From assembly GCA_947628735.1 (NCBI GenBank), contig CANRAY010000016.1:1-33338 (forward strand): a stretch of 33,338 nucleotides of DNA. Reading direction: 5' to 3'. This document shows positions 9,382 through 17,206 of the stretch, in pieces. How positions within the stretch are numbered: the stretch's first letter is position 1; each line of letters begins with the position of its first letter. The translations under genes were made by a program, and so were the position numbers. The notes below the pieces were generated by a model. That model ran no database searches, was not told where the DNA came from, and saw nothing but the letters and a program-made list of their open reading frames with translations. Source of the DNA: an uncultured Clostridia bacterium (GTDB taxonomy: Bacteria; Bacillota; Clostridia; TANB77; CAG-508).

Positions 9382-9406
9382 ATACCTTACTAAAAGAATA
9401 AGGTAT
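9382..9406 (-). terminator. Leftward hairpin with T run in the DUF368 leader
   Basis: ATACCTTA and TAAGGTAT pair around a 9-base loop. On the minus strand the stem is followed by six Ts, as in an intrinsic terminator, but it lies about 70 bases upstream of the minus-strand gene. It could attenuate that gene or stop stray leftward transcription from the sigK side. Confidence 0.45.
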
Positions 9407-9449
9407 AAAAAATAATCTTTTATAGTCAGGCACTTTTCGATTTTCAATA

Positions 9450-9457
9450 CATATAAT
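9450..9457 (+). promoter_or_regulatory. Candidate -10 element of sigK
   Basis: CATATAAT lies 30 bases before ATG 9487. It contains TATAAT and resembles the sigma-E/sigma-K -10 class (CATA...). I see no good sigma-A -35 box 16-18 bases upstream, which would fit a sporulation sigma factor. Tentative. Confidence 0.4.
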
Positions 9458-9486
9458 TTAGGTATAGAAAATGTGGAGGTGCCTTT

Positions 9487-10191
9487 ATGTTATTAGCACT
9501 TAGTAGTGGAATTGGCTTTTTACAATTTTTAAAATCAGCAGTATTTTTAGTAGGATATATTTCAAATAATAGTTTGTTTCCAGAGCCCTTATCATCTGCT
9601 GAAGAAAAAGAATGTTTAGAGAGAATGGCTGAGGGAGATGAAGAAGCAAGAAATATTTTAATAGAACGTAACTTAAGATTAGTTGCTCATATTTGCAAAA
9701 AATATACAACAACAAATGTAGAGCAAGATGATTTGATATCTATTGGCACAATTGGTCTTATTAAAGGAATTAGTAGTTTTGAAGCGTCTAAAGGAGTAAG
9801 ATTAGCTACATATGTTTCTAGATGTATTGATAATGAAATTTTAATGCATTTAAGAGCAACTAAGAAATTGAATGCAGAAGTATATTTAGATGATCCAATT
9901 GGAAAAGATAAAGATGACAATACTGTCACTTTACAAGAAGTATTAGAAAATAATGAAAAAAGTATAGAAGAAGAAGTTGATTTAAAATTTAAAATGAAAA
10001 GATTGTATAAAAAAATGCAGGAAATATTAAAAACAAGAGAAAAAACTATTATAGAATTACGTTTTGGATTAAATGGTACTAAACCTAAAACACAGAATCA
10101 AATAGCTGAAATGATGGGAATTAGCAGATCTTATGTATCTAGGATTGAAACCAAGGCGATTAAAAAGCTAGCAAAAGAAATGAAAGAATAA
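9487..10191 (+). CDS. sigK: RNA polymerase sporulation sigma factor sigma-K, as a pro-protein
   Basis: Late mother-cell sigma factor of endospore formation, 234 residues (B. subtilis product 241). The first ~20 residues are hydrophobic (FLKSAVFLVGYI), followed by SLFPEPLS, the pro-sequence and processing-site region of sigma-K. Region 2 carries RNLRLVAHICKKY and ISIGTIGLIKGI. Region 4 ends with the helix-turn-helix NQIAEMMGISRSYVSRIETKA. The gene is intact, with no skin-type insertion. A strong GGAGGTG site precedes ATG 9487 and a terminator follows, so it is monocistronic. The SpoIVFB protease that would cleave it is not recognisable here; the M50 protein at 24.7 kb is of another subgroup. 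Confidence 0.95.
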   Translation: MLLALSSGIGFLQFLKSAVFLVGYISNNSLFPEPLSSAEEKECLERMAEGDEEARNILIERNLRLVAHICKKYTTTNVEQDDLISIGTIGLIKGISSFEASKGVRLATYVSRCIDNEILMHLRATKKLNAEVYLDDPIGKDKDDNTVTLQEVLENNEKSIEEEVDLKFKMKRLYKKMQEILKTREKTIIELRFGLNGTKPKTQNQIAEMMGISRSYVSRIETKAIKKLAKEMKE

Positions 10192-10198
10192 TAAAATG

Positions 10199-10229
10199 AA
10201 AAGGCTTACCAGAAATGGTAAGCTTTTTT
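10199..10229 (+). terminator. Terminator of sigK
   Basis: Stem AAAAGGCTTACCA/TGGTAAGCTTTTT (one G-U pair) closed by a GAAA loop and running into a six-T tract. Confidence 0.93.
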
Positions 10230-10269
10230 GAAACTGGAAATAAAAAGGAAAATAATAGGTTGAAAAGTC

Positions 10270-10298
10270 TTGATTTATTACACAACAAATGATACAAT
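10270..10298 (+). promoter_or_regulatory. Promoter of the metA operon
   Basis: TTGATT at 10270-10275, a 17-base spacer and TACAAT at 10293-10298. The leader to the metA start is about 55 bases, too short for a SAM riboswitch or T-box. Confidence 0.75.
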
Positions 10299-10306
10299 AT
10301 TTAGGT

Positions 10307-10330
10307 AAAAATATATAATTATATATTTTT
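10307..10330. repeat. Perfect 24-bp AT palindrome at the 5' end of the metA transcript
   Basis: AAAAATATATAA is followed directly by its reverse complement, beginning 9 bases after the -10 box. It could be an operator or a 5' hairpin. It is pure A/T, so chance formation cannot be excluded. Confidence 0.6.
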
Positions 10331-10357
10331 GGTATATTTTAATCAATGGTGATAAAA

Positions 10358-11242
10358 ATGCCAATTATAACAAAACAGGGATTGCCTGTAAATAAAATTT
10401 TGAGAGAGGAAAAAATACAGATCCTAGAAGGATTAGAAGAAGGAAATAATAATAATTTAATACAAATTGCTATATTAAATTTGATGCCTTTAAAAGAAGA
10501 CACAGAATTACAATTATTAAGAAAGTTAGCAACATCAGGAAAGAGCATAAAAGTTACTTTTTTTAATGTTATATCTTATGTAGGAAAGAATACAAATCCA
10601 GAACATATAAAAAGATTTTATTCTACATTTGAAGAAATTAAAGAAAAGACATTTGATGGTTTAATTATTACAGGGGCACCTGTAGAACAAATGAATTTTG
10701 AAGATGTTATTTACTGGAATGAATTAACTAAAATAATGGAATGGTCAAAAGAACATGCAAAATCAACATTATACATATGTTGGGGAGCACAAGCTGGTTT
10801 ATATTATCATTATGGAATTGACAAAGAGTTAATTGATAAGAAAAAATTTGGAATATTTGAACATCATATTTTACAGAAAGATTCTAAATTGTTAAATGAA
10901 CTTCAAGATGGATTTAAAGCACCACATTCAAGACATACAACAGTTAGAAAAGAAGACATTGAAAAACATTCTGAACTTAATATTATTTCAGATTCAGATG
11001 AAGCAGGAGTGTTTATGATAGAGAACCCAGCAAAAAAACAAATATTTATAACAGGGCACTTAGAATATGCAGTTGATACATTAGATAAAGAATATAAGAG
11101 AGATCTTTCAAAAGGACTAGCAATAGATATACCAAAAAATTATTATAAGGATGATAATCCAAGTGAGATGCCAATGTTTACATGGAAAGAAAATGGCGAT
11201 AAAGTATATTCAAATTGGGTTAACTTCTACTTGGCAAAATAA
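10358..11242 (+). CDS. metA: Homoserine O-acyltransferase MetA, probably acetyl-CoA dependent
   Basis: Activates homoserine for methionine synthesis. From Met 10358 the protein is 294 residues and begins MPI, as the family does. GGTGAT lies six bases before this ATG, whereas the upstream ATG 10346 has no ribosome site and is rejected as the start. Catalytic residues are visible as Cys141 (YICWGAQAG) and His234/Glu236 (GHLEYA). Glu110 in ITGAPVEQ is the residue that in characterised MetA proteins selects acetyl-CoA; E. coli MetA has Gly and uses succinyl-CoA. O-acetylhomoserine is therefore the predicted product. First gene of a long rightward operon. Confidence 0.95.
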   Translation: MPIITKQGLPVNKILREEKIQILEGLEEGNNNNLIQIAILNLMPLKEDTELQLLRKLATSGKSIKVTFFNVISYVGKNTNPEHIKRFYSTFEEIKEKTFDGLIITGAPVEQMNFEDVIYWNELTKIMEWSKEHAKSTLYICWGAQAGLYYHYGIDKELIDKKKFGIFEHHILQKDSKLLNELQDGFKAPHSRHTTVRKEDIEKHSELNIISDSDEAGVFMIENPAKKQIFITGHLEYAVDTLDKEYKRDLSKGLAIDIPKNYYKDDNPSEMPMFTWKENGDKVYSNWVNFYLAK

Positions 11243-11273
11243 TAAAAGATATAAAGGGGGAAATGAACTAACC

Positions 11274-11681
11274 ATGACAAAAAAAATACTAGTAATATTA
11301 ATGTTAATGATGTGTTTATTTGGAATAACTGCTACAATTTATGCAACCAATGAGGAAGCTCAAATACAAAATGATTCTACACTTAATTTATTAAAAATAA
11401 AGGATAAGCAACTTGAAACAATACAGGATTATCAACAAGAATATGGAAATGAAACATATGGATTTGTTGCATATATTTTGAATATTATACGAATTTATAG
11501 TATACCATTTGGTTTTGTAGGAGTTGCGATTAGTGGTATTTATAGATATATTATTGGTATCAGAAAATTAGACGTTAGAGATAAAGGCTTTGGAGCTATG
11601 ATTGGTATTATAACAGTTATGGTAATTTGTCAAGTATTACCATTGGTTTTTGCAATAGTTGTAAAAGGCTGGAGGGGTTAA
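11274..11681 (+). CDS. Small secreted or membrane protein with VirB2/TrbC-like topology
   Basis: 135 residues, unrecognised. An N-terminal signal peptide (KKILVILMLMMCLFGI, likely cleaved after ATIYA) is followed by a ~35-residue polar stretch. Two membrane segments come next (about 60-90 and 105-131), joined by a short basic loop (GIRKLDVRDKG). This order of parts resembles VirB2/TrbC pilins and their relatives, but I see no sequence motif that proves it. ATG 11274 follows AAAGGGGG with a long 13-base gap. The open frame extends upstream into metA in another frame and is not coding there. It ends three bases before the TadZ-like gene, so the two are probably translationally coupled. Confidence 0.7.
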   Translation: MTKKILVILMLMMCLFGITATIYATNEEAQIQNDSTLNLLKIKDKQLETIQDYQQEYGNETYGFVAYILNIIRIYSIPFGFVGVAISGIYRYIIGIRKLDVRDKGFGAMIGIITVMVICQVLPLVFAIVVKGWRG

Positions 11682-11684
11682 CGG

Positions 11685-14288
11685 ATGAAAGTATTATTCG
11701 CTGTTAGTAATGAAAATATTTCAGAATCTATTATAAAGAAATATCAACAAGAATACAGAGAAATTATTTCAAGTAGAAATGTATATTATTTTAATGCAAT
11801 TATTAAAGAATTACAGAAAGACAAAAGTTATGATCGTATTGTTATAAGTGAGGATTTAGAGCCATTTGCTAATAACAATTATGAAGTAATTGATAAATTT
11901 ATATTTGAAAAACTAGATAATATTAGTGATGAAGCAACTTCAAATGATGGAAAAGATATTCCTATCATTTTGATTTGTGCTGATAGAAGAACAAAATCCG
12001 AAAATTTACTTGTTAAATTATTTGGAATTGGAATATACAGTGCTTTATTGGGACAAGACAGAAGTATTACAAATGTATGTGCATTAATGAATAAACCTAG
12101 AAGTAAAAAAGAAGCAAAAGTATATTATAAAATTGATTCGGATAATGTTGAATATAAAGCTGAAAGTGAGGGAGATGTTAGTGAAATAGAAATCCAAAAC
12201 ATCTTGAATCACTATAAAAGACTTGGAAAAAATGAAGAAAAATATATTGAAAGTTTTGATAGTATTGCAGCTCAATACACAGATGCACAATTAAGAGTTA
12301 TATGCAAATTTTTACCTTTAAATGTAAAGGCTGTTTTAGAGTCTGGTTCTCAGAAATATCAAGAGCTAATTACATTTGGAACAGTTACACCTAGTGTTTC
12401 AGTAACAGGTAGAAGACCTCAAGAAAAATATAGACCAAATAATGATTATTATGCTCAAAAAGAAGGAACTAAAACAGAAACACCAAAAAGAGAAATTTTA
12501 GAAAGAAATATTGGTAAATCAAATTTAACAAAGCCTGTTATTATTCCATCTTCATTAAATGTGTCTAATGTTAAAAAGAATAATAATACAGTTCAACCAC
12601 AGCAAGCACAAATGCAAACACAACAACAGCAACAGCAACAACAATCACAGCCACAACAGGTAAGACAAATGCCACAACAGACACAGCAACAATCATACCA
12701 ACAATATCAAACTCAGCCTGAGCCTAGTGTAACACAACCAATGCAAAATGCACCACAACAACATACATCACTTAGCCAAGATTTTAAAGAAAATGAACAA
12801 TCAGAGTCAATAGAGGCAATGATTGATATGTTACAATCAGCAGCAGGAATTGATGAACCTGCAAAGAAAAAGAGAGGAAGACCAAAGAAAGTTCAAGCTA
12901 ATGTAGCAGATGACAGTAATATTTTACCAGGTTTTGAAGAGGTAAATTTAGGAATCACTGATTCTGAAAATAATATGGTGGCAGGTGAACCTGCAAAAAG
13001 AAAAAGAGGAAGACCAAAGAAAGTTACTCAACCTCAGGTAGCAGATAATGTAATGGATGAAAATAATTATATGATGCCAGGAGTTGAAGAAACTGTTGAG
13101 GAAACATCTGAAGATGTTAATTTGTTTGGATTGGCTGATGAAGAAAATAATGTAAATTCAAATGACACTTCATTTACAAATGCAGCTAATGATAATGAAC
13201 AAACTGGAGGAATAATATTACCTGGATTTGAAGAATCAAATAATTCAAATGATCAATATAATGATTTTATGCCAGATACAATGCAACAAGCACCAATGCA
13301 AATGCCAGAGCAGACTCAAAACAGTGGTGCATATGTTCCACCAAGTTATAGTAGTTACCAACAAAAATATGGAACAGAAACTCAAAGTATTGAAAACACT
13401 AATCAATATACCACAAATACTAATTTGAATAATTTATTATCAAAAGATAGAAAAGTGGTAGCTTTTGTTGGAACATCAAAAAATGGGACATCTTTTTTAG
13501 TAAATAATTTAGCAGATGTCTTATCTAAGAGAGGAATTAATGTTGCAATTCTAGATTTAACAAAAAATAAAAATGCATATTATATATATACAAAAAATGA
13601 AGAAGACTTAAGAAAAAAATCTTATGATTGTATTTCAAAATTGAAAAATGGTATAATTGATGGTATTCAAGTAAGTAGAACTTTAACAGTATATACTACA
13701 TTACCAGATGGAAATACAGATATTAATGATTATCAAAGTATCTTATCAACTTTAGCACAGAATTATTCATTAGTATTAATGGATTGTGATTTTGATACAG
13801 ATTATGGATATTTTAGTGCAGCACAAGAAATTTATTTAGTACAAAGTTATGATATATTGACAATACAACCTCTTACTGCTTTTCTAAGAGATTTGAAATC
13901 AAGAAATATATTAAATCCAGATAAATTAAGAATTGTATTAAATAAAGTAATAAGAGTAAGAAGCGTTACAGAAAGAATGATTATTGGAGGAATGGCTTAT
14001 TACAATGATCCTGCCATGTCTTTTATGACAGAATTATTTAATAAAGATACAATTAAATATTGTATGATTCCTTTTGAAGAACAAACTTATTCTAGATATC
14101 TAGAAGGCTTAGTAAATTGTCAGATATCAACAAATGGATATTCAAAAGATTTACTTATGAGTTTAGATAGATTAGCTAATATGGTTTATCCATTATTATC
14201 TAATAATTCTTCAACAGGAAGATATAATCCAAATGAATTTTCAAGTAATATGAATGCAACTCTAGATAGAATGAAAAGTAGTTATTAA
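11685..14288 (+). CDS. TadZ/CpaE-like protein: receiver-like domain, Q-rich linker with AT-hooks, degenerate MinD-type ATPase
   Basis: 867 residues in three parts. Residues 1 to about 135 look like an atypical receiver (KVLFAVSNENIS, DRIVISEDLE, IPIILICAD). A long low-complexity linker (about 270-580) holds a Gln-rich tract and two AT-hook-like motifs, KKKRGRPKK at 394-402 and KRKRGRPKK at 438-446. It also holds three repeats of the pattern (I/M)(L/M)PG(F/V)EE at 413, 463 and 511. The C-terminal ~280 residues resemble the CpaE/TadZ/MinD P-loop fold: VVAFVGTSKNGTSF at the P-loop, AILDLTKN, and LVLMDCDFDTD for Walker B. The P-loop keeps Gly601 and Ser603 but has Thr602 where the Lys should be, so ATP hydrolysis is doubtful. 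TadZ proteins place pili or secretion machines at the pole; no tad genes are nearby. The AT-hooks suggest DNA contact, an inference. Confidence 0.75.
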   Translation: MKVLFAVSNENISESIIKKYQQEYREIISSRNVYYFNAIIKELQKDKSYDRIVISEDLEPFANNNYEVIDKFIFEKLDNISDEATSNDGKDIPIILICADRRTKSENLLVKLFGIGIYSALLGQDRSITNVCALMNKPRSKKEAKVYYKIDSDNVEYKAESEGDVSEIEIQNILNHYKRLGKNEEKYIESFDSIAAQYTDAQLRVICKFLPLNVKAVLESGSQKYQELITFGTVTPSVSVTGRRPQEKYRPNNDYYAQKEGTKTETPKREILERNIGKSNLTKPVIIPSSLNVSNVKKNNNTVQPQQAQMQTQQQQQQQQSQPQQVRQMPQQTQQQSYQQYQTQPEPSVTQPMQNAPQQHTSLSQDFKENEQSESIEAMIDMLQSAAGIDEPAKKKRGRPKKVQANVADDSNILPGFEEVNLGITDSENNMVAGEPAKRKRGRPKKVTQPQVADNVMDENNYMMPGVEETVEETSEDVNLFGLADEENNVNSNDTSFTNAANDNEQTGGIILPGFEESNNSNDQYNDFMPDTMQQAPMQMPEQTQNSGAYVPPSYSSYQQKYGTETQSIENTNQYTTNTNLNNLLSKDRKVVAFVGTSKNGTSFLVNNLADVLSKRGINVAILDLTKNKNAYYIYTKNEEDLRKKSYDCISKLKNGIIDGIQVSRTLTVYTTLPDGNTDINDYQSILSTLAQNYSLVLMDCDFDTDYGYFSAAQEIYLVQSYDILTIQPLTAFLRDLKSRNILNPDKLRIVLNKVIRVRSVTERMIIGGMAYYNDPAMSFMTELFNKDTIKYCMIPFEEQTYSRYLEGLVNCQISTNGYSKDLLMSLDRLANMVYPLLSNNSSTGRYNPNEFSSNMNATLDRMKSSY

Positions 14289-14311
14289 AGTACAAAAAGA
14301 GGTGATATCTT

Positions 14312-15409
14312 TTGATTATAGGAGTTATTATTATATTAGTAATTATTATTATATTACTAATGGTATATAACATATCTATTTATAAAAAAATAGAAAGTTT
14401 TAATAATTTAAATCAAAAAATTACAGGTTTAAATGTATTACAAGATTTTATGGATACAATAAGTGAATGTACATCAGTTACAGAAAAATTTAATAAAATC
14501 AACGAAATCTTAATTGAAAGATATCAAATAAAATATTCTACCATTGTAGTTTATGATGGTGCAGAATATACTATAAAAGCATCAAATGTAGAACAAAAAC
14601 ATTGGGAAAATTTGAGAAGTTTGCAATCAGAAGAAATATTTCAAGATAGTATACAAACAGCAACACCTAAGTATATAACAGTAGAAAATGAAAATGAAAG
14701 ATTACCATATCAAAAGATGGAATTTGGACGTGCAAAATCAGCAATGTTTTTTCCATTATATGTAGAAAATGTATATATAGGATATTGGATTATAGAGGGA
14801 CAAAAACCTCATGAATTTGATAATATAGATACTACTATTTTAGAAGTTGTTAGAAATAATATTGTATCTGTACTTAGAACTGTTAACAATCAAGCAATTA
14901 TTGAAAATATTGTTAGAGATGATAAATTTAGTTCATTAAAATCAGAAGAGTATTTATATGCTGACGGTAGGAAAATTATAGATAAATATACAACTTCAAC
15001 TATATGTTTGTTTAGAATTATAAATTTGGAAGATATTAATGAAGAATTTGGTAGAAATATTGGAAATGAAATTATTACAAAAGTAGCAGAAGTTGTTAAA
15101 CAAAATTTATCTGAAGAATATGTATTTGTTCGTTATATGGGACCTAAATTTGCAATTGTTTTTTCGGGTATTGATATTCAAGCAGTTGGAAATTTTATGG
15201 GAGAAATAAAGCGACAAGTAGAAGAAATTGAAGTACCATCATCAGATCAAGAAAAAGAAGATGATGGAGACAAAAAAGTTGCAAAACCAAAGATAAATGT
15301 TATAATTTCTACATATTATAAAGGTACTGCATTAGAAGGTGCTATGAGAAAACTTGAGGAATATGTAGATAAAGCAGACAAGCAAGAAAGTGATATTAAC
15401 TATTTATAA
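14312..15409 (+). CDS. Membrane-anchored GAF and degenerate GGDEF protein
   Basis: 365 residues. One N-terminal membrane helix ([19 protein letters not shown]) is followed by a short coiled linker and a GAF-like domain (about 40-190; [31 protein letters not shown]). A GGDEF-fold domain (about 215-350) keeps [21 protein letters not shown] but has RYMGPKF (274-280) in place of GGDEF, so it should not make cyclic di-GMP. It is more likely a sensor, scaffold or nucleotide-binding pseudoenzyme. TTG start supported by AGAGGTGAT six bases upstream. It lies 23 bases after the TadZ-like gene and 23 before ireB, in the same operon. Confidence 0.75.
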   Translation: MIIGVIIILVIIIILLMVYNISIYKKIESFNNLNQKITGLNVLQDFMDTISECTSVTEKFNKINEILIERYQIKYSTIVVYDGAEYTIKASNVEQKHWENLRSLQSEEIFQDSIQTATPKYITVENENERLPYQKMEFGRAKSAMFFPLYVENVYIGYWIIEGQKPHEFDNIDTTILEVVRNNIVSVLRTVNNQAIIENIVRDDKFSSLKSEEYLYADGRKIIDKYTTSTICLFRIINLEDINEEFGRNIGNEIITKVAEVVKQNLSEEYVFVRYMGPKFAIVFSGIDIQAVGNFMGEIKRQVEEIEVPSSDQEKEDDGDKKVAKPKINVIISTYYKGTALEGAMRKLEEYVDKADKQESDINYL

Positions 15410-15432
15410 TATATAAAAAGGAGGAAATCTTT

Positions 15433-15690
15433 ATGTCAATGATGGATGAAACAGTTAGTTTTAAGGTAGAAAGAGACAAGAGTATTAAGGCAAGAGAAAT
15501 TCTAAAAGAAGTATATAAAGCTTTGGAAGAAAAAGGATATAATCCAATTAATCAAATTGTTGGATATATCTTATCAGGAGATCCTACTTATATTACGAGT
15601 CATAATAATGCAAGAAATTTAATTAGACAAGTTGAAAGAGATGAACTTCTTGAAAAAATGGTTAAAAATTATATAGGATTAGATGATTAA
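15433..15690 (+). CDS. ireB: IreB family regulatory phosphoprotein (UPF0297)
   Basis: 85 residues, close to Enterococcus IreB and B. subtilis YrzL. The core [20 protein letters not shown] is conserved, followed by [22 protein letters not shown]. In Enterococcus IreB is phosphorylated on N-terminal threonines by the PASTA kinase IreK and negatively affects cephalosporin tolerance; the Thr of MMDETV (Thr7) is the matching site here. ATG with a strong AAGGAGG site. Its 3' end overlaps ruvX. Confidence 0.95.
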   Translation: MSMMDETVSFKVERDKSIKAREILKEVYKALEEKGYNPINQIVGYILSGDPTYITSHNNARNLIRQVERDELLEKMVKNYIGLDD

Positions 15691-16117
15691 TATGAGAATA
15701 TTAGGTATAGACTATGGAGATAGTCGAGTGGGCATTGCTATAACTGATGAATTAGGAATAACAGCTCAAGGCTTGGAAACAATTCACCATAATGGTAATG
15801 ACAAAGTTGTCTTGAGACGAATAGATGAATTATTACAGTTGTATCATATAGATACAATGGTAATTGGAATGCCAATTAATATGAATGGTTCACGTACTCA
15901 AAGAGTGGAAGTTACTAATAAATTTATACATAAATTAAAATGTAGATTTAATCATGTAAAAATTGAAACAGTAGATGAAAGGCTTACTACGGTTGCTGCT
16001 CATAAGACAATGAATTACCTAAATATTAACAAGAATGATAAAAAAAATATTGTAGACACAATTTCAGCGGTGTATATATTAGAAACATATATGAATAAAA
16101 TAAAAAATGAAAATTAG
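15683..16117 (+). CDS. ruvX: RuvX/YqgF family pre-16S rRNA nuclease
   Basis: RNase H-fold nuclease acting on the 5' end of 16S rRNA precursors. [18 protein letters not shown] carries the first catalytic Asp. [17 protein letters not shown] and VDERLTT follow, and [16 protein letters not shown] near the C-terminus carries the last Asp. The frame opens at ATG 15683, overlapping the ireB stop by eight bases. ATG 15692 (MRILGIDYG) matches the family start better but has a long 13-base gap to AGGA, so either may be used. Coupling with ireB is expected. Confidence 0.93.
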   Translation: MINMRILGIDYGDSRVGIAITDELGITAQGLETIHHNGNDKVVLRRIDELLQLYHIDTMVIGMPINMNGSRTQRVEVTNKFIHKLKCRFNHVKIETVDERLTTVAAHKTMNYLNINKNDKKNIVDTISAVYILETYMNKIKNEN

Positions 16118-16207
16118 TATAGCTTTTTATAAAGTGGAAACAATATATTAAAATGTTATTAATATTGTGAAAATACAAATTATAAAAAAGGAGAGGAGAA
16201 AAAACAA

Positions 16208-16534
16208 ATGAGTGAAGATTTAAATAATAATGTACCAGAAAATATGGAAAATGAAGAAGAATTGGATAATATTATTACATTAAATGATGAAAATGGAAAT
16301 GAGGTTGAATTTGAATTTCTAGATTTAATTGAATATGAAGGAGAAGAGTATGTGGTATTATTACCAACAGAAGAGGAAGATGATGCAGGAGAAGTTCTAA
16401 TTTTAAAACTAGAAGATACAGATTCAGAAGATGAAGAATCATATGTTAGTGTTGAAGATGAAGAAGTATTAAATAAAGTATTTCAAATTTTTAAAGAAAA
16501 ATTTAAAGATGAATTTAACTTTGTTGATGAATAA
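16208..16534 (+). CDS. DUF1292 (YrzB) family acidic protein
   Basis: 108 residues, strongly acidic. The DUF1292 core is visible: NIITLNDENGNEVEFEFLDL, then YEGEEYVVLLP, and EVLILKLED, with a C-terminal YVSVEDEEVLNKVF helix start. The family follows ireB and ruvX in many Bacillota and has no established biochemical role. ATG preceded by AAGGAGAGGAG. A 90-base gap after ruvX contains an imperfect AT hairpin but no clear promoter. Followed by two hairpins. Confidence 0.92.
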   Translation: MSEDLNNNVPENMENEEELDNIITLNDENGNEVEFEFLDLIEYEGEEYVVLLPTEEEDDAGEVLILKLEDTDSEDEESYVSVEDEEVLNKVFQIFKEKFKDEFNFVDE

Positions 16535-16538
16535 AATT

Positions 16539-16574
16539 AAAAGTGATGTTCTACAAATTTAGAATGTCACTTTT
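16539..16574 (+). terminator. First terminator after the DUF1292 gene
   Basis: 15-bp stem with two G-U pairs (AAAAGTGA outer part), a 6-base loop and a T-rich tail. Confidence 0.85.
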
Positions 16575-16600
16575 CTTTGTGTATTTTAATAATTTTTAAT

Positions 16601-16630
16601 AAAACTAAAGTTTTTAATAACTTTAGTTTT
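16601..16630 (+). terminator. Second, tandem terminator
   Basis: Perfect 12-bp stem AAAACTAAAGTT and its complement around TTTAAT, ending in five Ts. Only 26 bases after the first hairpin. Confidence 0.8.
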
Positions 16631-16634
16631 TGTA

Positions 16635-16662
16635 TTGTATTTTCAAAAAAATATGGTAAAAT
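16635..16662 (+). promoter_or_regulatory. Candidate promoter of the 157-residue membrane protein
   Basis: TTGTAT at 16635, a 16-base spacer and TAAAAT at 16657-16662, directly after the second terminator. Confidence 0.55.
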
Positions 16663-16696
16663 AATTGTATGTTGAAATATGAGGAGGAATTTACAA

Positions 16697-17170
16697 ATGA
16701 AAAATTTTTCGAGTTGGTTAATTACAATGTTTGCTTTTTTATTTTGGGGATTTAGATTAGCAGGTACTGTAATGTATACTTTAGGAATGGACTTTTTATT
16801 TGTACCATCAGACCCAAAAATGGAAATTGCACTTTTATTTATTACTTTTATTTGTATATGTTTCTTTGTTAAAAGAAAATTATGGTCTAGTATTATATAT
16901 TTATCAGCACATTTCTTATATTATGGTCCAGTATTTATTACTCATCTTTCAGAGTTAAGCAATGGATCAGTATCAGCTAATAGTGTTATGGGGATTTTCT
17001 TTGAATTTGTAGGCTTAGTATTACCTTTAATAGCATTATTTGATGTATTATTAGATAAGAATAGAAAAGCACATCCAACAGATAAGAAAACAGATTGGTT
17101 TTATAAAAATGCAGAATATGATAGACAAATGGATGAAAGAGCAGATAAAAATAACTATAGAACATTATAA
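16697..17170 (+). CDS. Four-helix membrane protein of unknown function
   Basis: 157 residues from ATG 16697. GAGGAGG at 16681-16687 gives a nine-base spacing to this start. The in-frame ATG 16679 lies over that ribosome site and is rejected. Four hydrophobic segments (about 7-25, 40-58, 62-85, 92-115) are followed by a charged cytoplasmic-type tail rich in Lys, Asp and Arg (DKKTDWFYKNAEYDRQMDER). I do not recognise the family. It is monocistronic, with its own promoter and terminator. Confidence 0.8.
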   Translation: MKNFSSWLITMFAFLFWGFRLAGTVMYTLGMDFLFVPSDPKMEIALLFITFICICFFVKRKLWSSIIYLSAHFLYYGPVFITHLSELSNGSVSANSVMGIFFEFVGLVLPLIALFDVLLDKNRKAHPTDKKTDWFYKNAEYDRQMDERADKNNYRTL

Positions 17171-17173
17171 ATA

Positions 17174-17203
17174 AAAATGACCGTCCTATGTAGCGGTCAT
17201 TTT
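17174..17203 (+). terminator. Terminator of the membrane protein gene
   Basis: Stem AAAATGACCG/CGGTCATTTT with a 10-base loop. Confidence 0.88.
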
Positions 17204-17206
17204 AAT

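Noticed and set aside
10230..10357. Possible SAM riboswitch or T-box before metA
   Set aside because: Only about 55 bases lie between the promoter and the start, and no such fold is visible.
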